This document shows positions 54,720-63,036 of a stretch of DNA of 64,000 bases, piece by piece. The notes under the pieces are model-generated. The model saw nothing but the letters and a program-made list of their open reading frames with translations. It was not told where the DNA came from and ran no database searches. The position numbers and the translations under genes were made by a program. The DNA comes from CBDCUE01 sp965222515 (GTDB lineage Bacteria > Pseudomonadota > Alphaproteobacteria > Rickettsiales > JABIRX01): positions 1-64,000 of the forward strand of contig CBDCUE010000006.1 of the NCBI GenBank assembly GCA_965222515.1. The letters run 5' to 3'. Positions within the stretch are counted from its first letter, which is position 1. The number at the start of each line of letters is the position of its first letter.

Positions 54720-54917
54720 TTATTGTAAAGGTTTTGTATTTAAATACCATTTAGGTTCTATTTCGTCCAATATCTCTGTCTGTAGTCCTTCTCCTTGTCC
54801 AAAACTATTACTCCCTGCTCTTCCTGTTCTTATCTCTCTATTTTTAGGCAATTCTACATCCGTTACCCATAATATAAATGTTCTTGCTGTTTTTTGCACA
54901 GATTTCTTTAAAAATTC
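54720..54917 (-). pseudogene. toxin-tail fragment of unit 7
   Basis: 65 codons. Alleles VELPKN, REI, end LDEIEPKWYLNTKPLQ. Confidence 0.5.
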
Positions 54918-55057
54918 CTATTTCTAATAGATTATTTTAAAATAATGAAATTATCAACTTCTATTATGTTTAAATTTATTTTAATAGATCTTTTATATAA
55001 AATTCCTTTTATTATTTTATCCTCAAATTATCATTTTTTACCCATACTCACTTACTG

Positions 55058-55555
55058 CTATTTTGTCCAACCTATACAATCCAATATCTCTCCTGTATTT
55101 ATGTCTATTAAATACTTAAAACCATTCTGTAATCCCGCAATAAATTCACATTTTGATAAATCTAAATTAGGCTCATCTATCTCTATTTCATCTTTATCTA
55201 CCATTATTGCATATCTCTTCACAACTTTTCCATTTTCTTTTATATAAAATCTCATTCCTACATATACACTTTTCACTTTATACCCCTTATGATTATATTC
55301 TGCTACTTGCCATAATAATTTTCCTGTCTGTTTGCTGTAGCAAAAGAGATTTTGATCTACTTCTTCTTCAGGAGTGGCATCTCTTGGTGAAATATTTTCT
55401 ATTTTCTTTCTTGCATAATAAGCTAAATTAAACCAATTAACTAAAAAGATTATTCTATCGGGTAATTCTATATATGATTTTATAGCAGTTTTAAAATCTA
55501 CTTTAAATTTACCAAACTTTGCTATACTTCTATTTTTATTTAATTTGATGTTCAT
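55058..55555 (-). CDS. immunity-like protein, array copy 8
   Basis: 165 aa. Starts MNIKLN instead of MSIKLN. TAIKSYIEL, NWFNLAYYARKK and EEVDQN, then VKSVYVGMRFYI, VVKRYAI, KDEIEIDEP, IAGLQNGFKYLIDIN. The C-terminal block from RFYI on matches copies 4 and 12. Confidence 0.72.
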   Translation of the reverse strand: MNIKLNKNRSIAKFGKFKVDFKTAIKSYIELPDRIIFLVNWFNLAYYARKKIENISPRDATPEEEVDQNLFCYSKQTGKLLWQVAEYNHKGYKVKSVYVGMRFYIKENGKVVKRYAIMVDKDEIEIDEPNLDLSKCEFIAGLQNGFKYLIDINTGEILDCIGWTK

Positions 55556-55562
55556 ATAATTT

Positions 55563-55760
55563 TTATTGTAAAGGTTTTGTATTTAAATACCATTTAGGTT
55601 TTATTTCGTCCAATATCTCTGTCTGTAGTCCTTCTCCTTGTCCAAAACTATTACTCCCTGCTCTTCCTGTTCTTATCTCTGTATTTTTAGGCAATTTTAC
55701 ATCCGTTACCCATAATATAAATGTTCTTGCTGTTTTTTGCACAAATTTCTTTAAAAATTC
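55563..55760 (-). pseudogene. toxin-tail fragment of unit 8
   Basis: 65 codons. Alleles VKLPKN, TEI, end LDEIKPKWYLNTKPLQ. Confidence 0.5.
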
Positions 55761-55900
55761 CTATTTCTAATAGATTATTTTAAAATAATAAAATTATCAA
55801 CTTCTATTATGTTTAAATTTATTTTAATAGATCTTTTATATAAAATTCCTTTTATTATTTTATCCTCAAATTATCATTTTTTACCCATACTCACTTACTG

Positions 55901-56398
55901 CTATTTTGTCCAACCTATACAATCCAATATCTCTCCTGTATTTATGTCTATTAAATACTTAAAACCATTCTGTAATCCCGCACTAAATTCACATTTTGAT
56001 AAATCTAAATTAGGCTCATCTATCTCTATTTCATGTTTATCTACCATTATTGCATATCTCTTCACAACTTTTCCATTTTCTTTTATTTCAATAGCCATTC
56101 CTACATATACACTATCTTCTTTATACCCCTTATGATTATATTCTGCTACTTGCCATAATAATTTTCCTGTCTGTTTGCTGTAGCAAAAGAGATTTTCTCT
56201 TACTCGTTCTTCAGGAGTGGCATCTCTTGGTGAAATATTTTCTATTTTCTTTCTTGCATAATAAGCTAAATTTAATGGACTAACTAAAAAGATTATTCTA
56301 TCAGGTAATGCTATATATGATCTTATAGCAGTTTTAAAATCTACCTTAAATTTACCAAACTTTGCTATACTTCTATTTTTATTTAATTTGATGCTCAT
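55901..56398 (-). CDS. immunity-like protein, array copy 9
   Basis: 165 aa. TAIRSYIAL, SPLNLAYYARKK, ERVREN, EDSVYVGMAIEI, VVKRYAI, DEP, NGFKYLIDIN. Identical to copy 11 on the other side of the IS-split copy 10. Confidence 0.72.
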   Translation of the reverse strand: MSIKLNKNRSIAKFGKFKVDFKTAIRSYIALPDRIIFLVSPLNLAYYARKKIENISPRDATPEERVRENLFCYSKQTGKLLWQVAEYNHKGYKEDSVYVGMAIEIKENGKVVKRYAIMVDKHEIEIDEPNLDLSKCEFSAGLQNGFKYLIDINTGEILDCIGWTK

Positions 56399-56405
56399 AT
56401 AATTT

Positions 56406-56603
56406 TTATTGTAAAGGTTTTGTATTTAAATACCATTTAGGTTCTATTTCTTGCAATATCTCTGTCTGTAGTCCTTCTCCTTGTTCAAAACTATTACTCC
56501 CTGCTCTTCCTGTTCTTATCTCTCTATTTTTAGGCAATTCTACATCCGTTACCCATAATATAAATGTTCTTGCTGTTTTTTGCACAGATTTCTTTAAAAA
56601 TTC
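56406..56603 (-). pseudogene. toxin-tail fragment of unit 9
   Basis: 65 codons. The motif reads SFEQGEG: the Gly of FGQ is Glu here only. Alleles VELPKN, REI, end LQEIEPKWYLNTKPLQ. Confidence 0.5.
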
Positions 56604-57227
56604 CTATTTCTAATAGATTATTTTAAAATAATAAAATTATCAACTTCTATTATGTTTAAATTTATTTTAATAGATCTTTTATATAAAATTCCTTTTATTA
56701 TTTTATCCTCAAATTATCATTTTTTACCCATACTCACTTACTGCTATTTTGTCCAACCTATACAATCCAATATCTCTCCTGTATCTATGTCTATTAAATA
56801 ATTAAAACCATTCTGTAATCCCGCACTAAATTCACATTTTGATAAATCTAAATTAGGCTTATCTATCTCTATTTCATGTTTATCTACCATTATTGCATAT
56901 CTCTTCACAACTTTTTCATTTTCTTTTATTTCAATAGCCATTCCTACATATACACTTTTCACTTTATACCCCTTATGATTATATTCTGCTACTTGCCATA
57001 ATAATTTTCCTGTCTGTTTGCTGTAGCAAAAGAGATTTTGATCTACTTCTTCTTCAGGAGTGGCATCTCTTGGTGAAATATTTTCTATTTTTTCTCTTGC
57101 ATAAAAAGCTAAATTAAACCAATTAACTAAAAAGATTATTCTATCAGGTAATTCTATATAAGATAATATTCTACTTTTAAAATCTACCTTAAATTTACCA
57201 AACTTTGCTATACTTCTATTTTTATTT

Positions 57228-58894
57228 AGAGTCTGCTGAATTAGATAATATTTTCCAATAAAAAATTAATTCTTTCCAAAAGACATTTTTTTAAATTTTA
57301 AAAATATATTTTCAAATTATTTTTTAATCCATTTTTAGTTTTTTATTTAATTTTTAATGTAATATTTGTATTAAACCTCTCTTAATGCTTTAAATAAGTT
57401 AAAACTAACCATAGCTATACTAGTTTGAATGGCAGCTCCATTCATAGTTTTCAACACTATTTTATTTAATGTGTAATCTTTTTTTAAATTTCCTATTACC
57501 CCCTCAACTCTAGACCTTGATTTCCTCAATTTCCTTTTTTCTAATTTTTGCTTAGCTGTAGATTTTCCTTGATTCTTAAGACTATGTTTTATATCAAAAC
57601 TCTTTAATAAAGCTTTATTATCAAACGAAGAATAACCATCATCTATCAGAACCTTCTTCGGCAATCTCTCAAATCTATCTTGATGATTTGCTAAACTATT
57701 CTTTAATTCTAACTTCTCATTAAATGCCCTATGCTCTACTTTATCACTAAACACATAACCATCTGTTAAAGCTATATGTGCCTTTGCTCCAAATTCTGTT
57801 TTTTTACCTCCTTCCTTGCCTCTTTTGATTGGTCTTACAAATGGTTGGTCAAAACTTATTATTCTGCCTGGAATACTTGTAACCTTTTCTTTGTATTTTC
57901 TTTGTTGTTGCCTAAAAATCTCTTTTCCTACTACTAACTTTTTTTCTATTTCCTTTATTAACCCTTGTAAACCCACCTCCTCAATCAATCCTAACTGAAA
58001 ATTACCAGACGATAATTTCTTCTTTGCTCCCTTTATTATTGCTACCAATTGATTAATATTTCTATTAGTAAAATTCAACATTTTCCTAGTTGCCTTATTT
58101 ATTACTTTCTTGTTCTTCTGCTTCTTTTTTGCAAAATCTAAATATACTTTCTTTGCTTTTCTTTTGTAAGTTCTTATCTTCTCTTCTATTTTGAACTTTT
58201 TTTTTAATATATCTATTTGCTTAATTGCATAACTTCTTACAGTATTAAGCAATTTTACATCATTTGGATATTCTATTTTACTCTCAAACACTGTACCATC
58301 AAGCAACAATTCTTTTCCTTTGACAAACCTTTTATCCTTTAGCACCTCTAATATTTCTGATTCAAATTTTAAAAAATACTCTGCTCCTAATTTATTTCTT
58401 CTTTTTGTTAATAAGCTAGGATCCATCACTTTTGTTATCTTGCTTACAAAAGTATCATAACCACAAAAATATTGAAAATATGGATTTTCATAAAAATATT
58501 CTAATATCTCAACATCACTCAAACCTAATCTTACTTTACCGATAAGCAAACCTAGCACTAATTTAGCTGATTTTACCACTCCCAATCTTTTAGGATCAAA
58601 ATATTTATCATGAAGTGCAATCAAATTATCCCAAGGAACTAGCTCTGATAATTTTATCCATCTGTTGTTTTCGTCTAACTTACCTCCAAAAGGCATCATA
58701 TCTGCAAATAATGGTAATGTTCTCATAGCAATGTCTAAAAAAAATTATATTTTTTTCTAAAAAAGTGCAAAGGTTTTCTCGTCATTATCTTCAAACCTTT
58801 GCATTTTTACTCAAAAATCTAACATAAATATACCACTCAAACCCTTATAATACAACCCTTTTCCTTGCTTTTTTTACCTAATTCAGCAGACTCT
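57228..58894 (-). mobile_element. IS5/IS1182-superfamily insertion sequence (1667 bp)
   Basis: Exact 17-bp terminal repeats AGAGTCTGCTGAATTAG/CTAATTCAGCAGACTCT bound the element, with an ATTT target duplication at 57224-57227 and 58895-58898. One intact transposase ORF fills it. Intact ends and reading frame suggest recent insertion, after the array had expanded. Confidence 0.9.
57371..58726 (-). CDS. IS5/IS1182-type transposase
   Basis: 451 aa. The N-terminal DUF772-like region (residues about 40-95, KSAKLVLGLLIGKVRLGLSD, YFYENPYFQYFCG) precedes a DDE catalytic core: LLLDGTVFESKIEYPNDVKL with the first Asp, AHIALTDGYVFSDKVEHRA and VLIDDGYSSFDN, then the C-terminal SRSRVEGVIGNLKKDYTLN with the last acidic residue. 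Lys-rich coiled segments lie in between. Intact and probably active. Confidence 0.88.
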   Translation of the reverse strand: MRTLPLFADMMPFGGKLDENNRWIKLSELVPWDNLIALHDKYFDPKRLGVVKSAKLVLGLLIGKVRLGLSDVEILEYFYENPYFQYFCGYDTFVSKITKVMDPSLLTKRRNKLGAEYFLKFESEILEVLKDKRFVKGKELLLDGTVFESKIEYPNDVKLLNTVRSYAIKQIDILKKKFKIEEKIRTYKRKAKKVYLDFAKKKQKNKKVINKATRKMLNFTNRNINQLVAIIKGAKKKLSSGNFQLGLIEEVGLQGLIKEIEKKLVVGKEIFRQQQRKYKEKVTSIPGRIISFDQPFVRPIKRGKEGGKKTEFGAKAHIALTDGYVFSDKVEHRAFNEKLELKNSLANHQDRFERLPKKVLIDDGYSSFDNKALLKSFDIKHSLKNQGKSTAKQKLEKRKLRKSRSRVEGVIGNLKKDYTLNKIVLKTMNGAAIQTSIAMVSFNLFKALREV

Positions 58895-58919
58895 ATTTAA
58901 TTTGATGCTCATATAATTT

Positions 58920-59117
58920 TTATTGTAAAGGTTTTGTATTTAAATACCATTTAGATTCTATTTTTTGCAATATCTCTGTCTGTAGTCCTTCTCCTTGTCC
59001 AAAACTATTACTCCCTGCTCTTCCTGTTCTTATATCTCTATTTTTAGGCAATTCTACATCCGTTACCCATAATATAAATGTTCTTGCTGTTTTTTGCACA
59101 AATTTCTTTAAAAATTC
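58920..59117 (-). pseudogene. toxin-tail fragment of unit 10
   Basis: 65 codons, upstream of the IS-split copy 10. Alleles VELPKN, RDI, end LQKIESKWYLNTKPLQ. Confidence 0.5.
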
Positions 59118-59257
59118 CTATTTCTAATAGATTATTTTAAAATAATAAAATTATCAACTTCTATTATGTTTAAATTTATTTTAATAGATCTTTTATATAA
59201 AATTCCTTTTATTATTTTATCCTCAAATTATCATTTTTTACCCATACTCACTTACTG

Positions 59258-59755
59258 CTATTTTGTCCAACCTATACAATCCAATATCTCTCCTGTATTT
59301 ATGTCTATTAAATACTTAAAACCATTCTGTAATCCCGCACTAAATTCACATTTTGATAAATCTAAATTAGGCTCATCTATCTCTATTTCATGTTTATCTA
59401 CCATTATTGCATATCTCTTCACAACTTTTCCATTTTCTTTTATTTCAATAGCCATTCCTACATATACACTATCTTCTTTATACCCCTTATGATTATATTC
59501 TGCTACTTGCCATAATAATTTTCCTGTCTGTTTGCTGTAGCAAAAGAGATTTTCTCTTACTCGTTCTTCAGGAGTGGCATCTCTTGGTGAAATATTTTCT
59601 ATTTTCTTTCTTGCATAATAAGCTAAATTTAATGGACTAACTAAAAAGATTATTCTATCAGGTAATGCTATATATGATCTTATAGCAGTTTTAAAATCTA
59701 CCTTAAATTTACCAAACTTTGCTATACTTCTATTTTTATTTAATTTGATGCTCAT
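59258..59755 (-). CDS. immunity-like protein, array copy 11
   Basis: 165 aa, identical to copy 9, but the tail fragment upstream is not (unit 11 has TEI and FGQ, unit 9 REI and FEQ). So immunity gene and tail have been exchanged partly independently. Confidence 0.72.
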   Translation of the reverse strand: MSIKLNKNRSIAKFGKFKVDFKTAIRSYIALPDRIIFLVSPLNLAYYARKKIENISPRDATPEERVRENLFCYSKQTGKLLWQVAEYNHKGYKEDSVYVGMAIEIKENGKVVKRYAIMVDKHEIEIDEPNLDLSKCEFSAGLQNGFKYLIDINTGEILDCIGWTK

Positions 59756-59762
59756 ATAATTT

Positions 59763-59960
59763 TTATTGTAAAGGTTTTGTATTTAAATACCATTTAGGTT
59801 CTATTTCTTGCAATATCTCTGTCTGTAGTCCTTCTCCTTGCCCAAAACTATTACTCCCTGCTCTTCCTGTTCTTATCTCTGTATTTTTAGGCAATTTTAC
59901 ATCCGTTACCCATAATATAAATGTTCTTGCTGTTTTTTGCACAAATTTCTTTAAAAATTC
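59763..59960 (-). pseudogene. toxin-tail fragment of unit 11
   Basis: 65 codons. Alleles VKLPKN, TEI, end LQEIEPKWYLNTKPLQ. Confidence 0.5.
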
Positions 59961-60100
59961 CTATTTCTAATAGATTATTTTAAAATAATAAAATTATCAA
60001 CTTCTATTATGTTTAAATTTATTTTAATAGATCTTTTATATAAAATTCCTTTTATTATTTTATCCTCAAATTATCATTTTTTACCCATACTCACTTACTG

Positions 60101-60589
60101 CTATTTTGTCCAACCTATACAATCCAATATCTCTCCTGTATTTATGTCTATTAAATACTTAAAACCATTCTGTAATCCCGCAATAAATTCACATTTTGAT
60201 AAATCTAAATTAGGCTCATCTATCTCTATTTCATCTTTATCTACCATTATTGCATATCTCTTCACAACTTTTCCATTTTCTTTTATATAAAATCTCATTC
60301 CTACATATACACTTTTCACTTTATACCCCTTATGATTATATTCTGCTACTTGCCATAATAATTTTCCTGTCTGTTTGCTGTAGCAAAAGAGATTTTGACT
60401 TATTTCGTATAAATTAGTTGCATGATACCAATTTAATAAAATTATTATTCTATCTGGTAACTCTATTAAATATTTAATTTCATTAGGAGCTTTTATAACT
60501 AAATTATTATCTAATTCTATATTAGTATTTACAAAAGTCTCTTCCCCAGCAGATAAAATCTTCTTTGTTTTATGTAATTTATATCCCAT
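60101..60589 (-). CDS. immunity-like protein, array copy 12 (variant N-terminus)
   Basis: 162 aa. Residues 1 to about 70 are unrelated to the other copies except for IELPDRI: MGYKLHKTKKILSAGEETF, NLVIKAPNEIKYLIELPDRI and LNWYHATNLYEIS. From NLFCYSKQTGKLLWQ to the end it returns to the common sequence (VKSVYVGMRFYI, KDE, IAGLQNGFKYL). The tail fragment 2 bases upstream also has a different C-terminus. Both halves look like one exchange event. I read the N-terminal half as the toxin-recognition part. Confidence 0.72.
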   Translation of the reverse strand: MGYKLHKTKKILSAGEETFVNTNIELDNNLVIKAPNEIKYLIELPDRIIILLNWYHATNLYEISQNLFCYSKQTGKLLWQVAEYNHKGYKVKSVYVGMRFYIKENGKVVKRYAIMVDKDEIEIDEPNLDLSKCEFIAGLQNGFKYLIDINTGEILDCIGWTK

Positions 60590-60591
60590 TT

Positions 60592-60798
60592 TTATTTTAT
60601 TTTAATTGTATTTTTAAACCAATTCGAATTAATGTCTTCTCTAGGTACCAATATCTCTGTCTGTAGTCCTTCTCCTTGTCCAAAACTATTACTCCCTGCT
60701 CTTCCTGTTCTTATCTCTGTATTTTTAGGCAATTTTACATCCGTTACCCATAATATAAATGTTCTTGCTGTTTTTTGCACAGATTTCTTTAAAAATTC
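60592..60798 (-). pseudogene. toxin-tail fragment of unit 12 (variant C-terminus)
   Basis: 68 codons. After the shared GQGEGLQTEI the sequence changes to LVPREDINSNWFKNTIKIK, unlike the EWYLNTKPLQ ending of all other units. Stop at 60592-60594, only 2 bases before the immunity ATG. A GTG at 60780 could start translation. Confidence 0.6.
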
Positions 60799-60938
60799 CT
60801 ATTTCTAATAGATTATTTTAAAATAATGAAATTATCAACTTCTATTATGTTTAAATTTATTTTAATAGATCTTTTATATAAAATTCCTTTTATTATTTTA
60901 TCCTCAAATTATCATTTTTTACCCATACTCACTTACTG

Positions 60939-61436
60939 CTATTTTGTCCAACCTATACAATCCAATATCTCTCCTGTATCTATGTCTATTAAATAATTAA
61001 AACCATTCTGTAATCCCGCACTAAATTCACATTTTGATAAATCTAAATTAGGCTCATCTATCTCTATTTCATGTTTATCTACCATTATTTCATATTCCTT
61101 AATAACTTTTCCATTTTCTTTTATTTCAATACCCATTCCTACATATACACTTTTCACTTTATACCCCTTATGATTATATTCTGCTACTTGCCATAATAAT
61201 TTTCCTGTCTGTTTGCTGTAGCAAAAGAGATTTTCTCTTACTCGTTCTTCAGGAGTGGCATCTCTTGGTGAAATATTTTCTATTTTCTTTCTTGCATAAT
61301 AAGCTAAATTTAATGGACTAACTAAAAAGATTATTCTATCAGGTAATGCTATATATGATCTTATAGCAGTTTTAAAATCTACCTTAAATTTACCAAACTT
61401 TGCTATACTTCTATTTTTATTTAATTTGATGCTCAT
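60939..61436 (-). CDS. immunity-like protein, array copy 13
   Basis: 165 aa. TAIRSYIAL, SPLNLAYYARKK, ERVREN, then VKSVYVGMGIEI, VIKEYEI (Glu for Ala), DEP, NGFNYLIDID. The VIKEYEI allele is shared only with copy 15. Confidence 0.72.
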   Translation of the reverse strand: MSIKLNKNRSIAKFGKFKVDFKTAIRSYIALPDRIIFLVSPLNLAYYARKKIENISPRDATPEERVRENLFCYSKQTGKLLWQVAEYNHKGYKVKSVYVGMGIEIKENGKVIKEYEIMVDKHEIEIDEPNLDLSKCEFSAGLQNGFNYLIDIDTGEILDCIGWTK

Positions 61437-61443
61437 ATAATTT

Positions 61444-61641
61444 TTATTGTAAAGGTTTTGTATTTAAATACCATTCAGGTTTTTTTTTGTCCAATATCTC
61501 TGTCTGTAGCCCTTCTCCTTGTCCAAAATTATTACTCCCTGCTCTTCCTGTTCTTATCTCTGTATTTTTAGGCAATTTTACATCCGTTACCCATAATATA
61601 AATGTTCTTGCTGTTTTTTGCACAAATTTCTTTAAAAATTC
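61444..61641 (-). pseudogene. toxin-tail fragment of unit 13
   Basis: 65 codons. SNNFGQ in place of SNSFGQ, alleles VKLPKN and TEI, end LDKKKPEWYLNTKPLQ (a run of nine T on the plus strand, still in frame). Confidence 0.5.
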
Positions 61642-61781
61642 CTATTTCTAATAGATTATTTTAAAATAATAAAATTATCAACTTCTATTATGTTTAAATT
61701 TATTTTAATAGATCTTTTATATAAAATTCCTTTTATTATTTTATCCTCAAATTATCATTTTTTACCCATACTCACTTACTG

Positions 61782-62285
61782 CTATTTTGTCCAACCTATA
61801 CAATCCAATATCTCTCCTGTATCTATGTCTATTAAATAATTAAAACCATTCTGTAATCCCGCACTAAATTCACATTTTGATAAATCTAAATTAGGCTCAT
61901 CTATCTCTATTTCATGTTTATCTACCATTATTGCATATTCCTTAATAACTTTTCCATTTTCTTTTATTTCAATACCCATTCCTACATATACACTTTTCAC
62001 TTTATACCCCTTATGATTATATTCTGCTACTTGCCATAATAATTTTCCTGTCTGTTTGCTGTAGCAAAAGAGATTTTCTCTTACTCGTTCTTCAGGAGTG
62101 GCTTCCTCTGGCATAAGTTCTCTTCCTGCTATTTTTTCTCTTTCATGAAAAGCTAAATTTAATGGATTAACTAAAAAGATTATTCTATCGGGTAATGCTA
62201 TATATGATCTTATAGCAGTTTTAAAATCTACCTTAAATTTACCAAACTTTGCTATACTTCTATTTTTATTTAATTTGATGCTCAT
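61782..62285 (-). CDS. immunity-like protein, array copy 14 (long loop)
   Basis: 167 aa. TAIRSYIAL and NPLNLAFHEREKIAGREL with LMPEEATPE where copy 4 has LLPREATPE, then VKSVYVGMGIEI, VIKEYAI, DEP, NGFNYLIDID. Shares the long loop with copy 4 but a different C-terminal half. Confidence 0.72.
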   Translation of the reverse strand: MSIKLNKNRSIAKFGKFKVDFKTAIRSYIALPDRIIFLVNPLNLAFHEREKIAGRELMPEEATPEERVRENLFCYSKQTGKLLWQVAEYNHKGYKVKSVYVGMGIEIKENGKVIKEYAIMVDKHEIEIDEPNLDLSKCEFSAGLQNGFNYLIDIDTGEILDCIGWTK

Positions 62286-62292
62286 ATAATTT

Positions 62293-62490
62293 TTATTGTA
62301 AAGGTTTTGTATTTAAATACCATTCAGATTTTATTTTGTCCAATATCTCTGTCTGTAGTCCTTCTCCTTGTCCAAAACTATTACTCCCTGCTCTTCCTGT
62401 TCTTATATCTCTATTTTTAGGCAATTTTACATCCGTTACCCATAATATAAATGTTCTTGCTGTTTTTTGCACAGATTTCTTTAAAAATTC
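62293..62490 (-). pseudogene. toxin-tail fragment of unit 14
   Basis: 65 codons. Alleles VKLPKN, RDI, end LDKIKSEWYLNTKPLQ. Confidence 0.5.
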
Positions 62491-62630
62491 CTATTTCTAA
62501 TAGATTATTTTAAAATAATAAAATTATCAACTTCTATTATGTTTAAATTTATTTTAATAGATCTTTTATATAAAATTCCTTTTATTATTTTATCCTCAAA
62601 TTATCATTTTTTACCCATACTCACTTACTG

Positions 62631-63036
62631 CTATTTTGTCCAACCTATACAATCCAATATCTCTCCTGTATCTATGTCTATTAAATAATTAAAACCATTC
62701 TGTAATCCCGCACTAAATTCACATTTTGATAAATCTAAATTAGGCTCATCTATCTCTATTTCATGTTTATCTACCATTATTTCATATTCCTTAATAACTT
62801 TTCCATTTTCTTTTATTTCAATACCCATTCCTACATATACACTATCTTCTTTATACCCCTTATGATTATATTCTGCTACTTGCCATAATAATTTTCCTGT
62901 CTGTTTGCTGTAGCAAAAGAGATTTTGACTTATTTCGTATAAATTAGTTGCATGATACCAATTTAATAAAATTATTATTCTATCTGGTAACTCTATTAAA
63001 TATTTAATTTCATTAGGAGCTTTTATAACTAAATTA
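62631..63036 (-). pseudogene. immunity-like protein, array copy 15, 5' end lost to an IS
   Basis: The variant N-terminal half of copy 12 is present from NLVIKAPNEIKYLIELP on, then the common half (EDSVYVGMGIEI, VIKEYEI, NGFNYLIDID). Homology to copy 12 stops at 63036, where transposon sequence begins; the frame happens to continue into the transposon to 63122, giving an artificial N-terminus (MVISLCFYYANYTKKT). The true start and its tail fragment are gone. Confidence 0.75.

Larger units (their letters stand above)
56744..58912 (-). pseudogene. immunity-like protein, array copy 10, split by an IS
   Basis: The coding sequence runs from the ATG at 58912 for the first five codons, is interrupted by the IS at 57228-58894, and continues to the stop at 56744. 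Without the IS it is a 165-aa copy: SRILSYIEL, NWFNLAFYAREK, EEVDQN, VKSVYVGMAIEI, KENEKVVKRYAI (Glu for Gly), DKP, NGFNYLIDID. It is dead as it stands. Confidence 0.8.
48979..63036 (-). repeat. tandem array of ~15 toxin-tail/immunity units (period ~843 bp)
   Basis: All units read on the minus strand. Each has, in order: a promoter-like site with palindrome, a 65-codon toxin-tail fragment, a 7-base gap, an immunity-like gene of about 165 codons, and about 140 bases of conserved non-coding sequence. Start-to-start distances are 843, 843, 830, 843, 843, 843, 843, 843, then (after an IS) 843, 834, 847, 849. Near-identical non-coding parts and shuffled alleles show repeated duplication and gene conversion. 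Left border about 48979; right border is an IS at 63037, so it may have been longer. Confidence 0.92.

Noticed and set aside
49921..60290. Repeated plus-strand ORFs of about 100 codons (MFKFILIDLLYKIPF..) in each array unit
   Set aside because: They are the reverse-strand shadow of the immunity genes and the non-coding gap; their sequence changes follow the minus-strand codons, and the minus-strand products make better proteins.
48979..63036. CRISPR array or satellite DNA
   Set aside because: The unit is about 843 bp with complete genes and no short repeat/spacer pattern.
48979..63036. Array as a pure assembly duplication
   Set aside because: Copies differ at many coding sites in different combinations, have different lengths and contain different insertions, so most are real; only exact copy number is uncertain.
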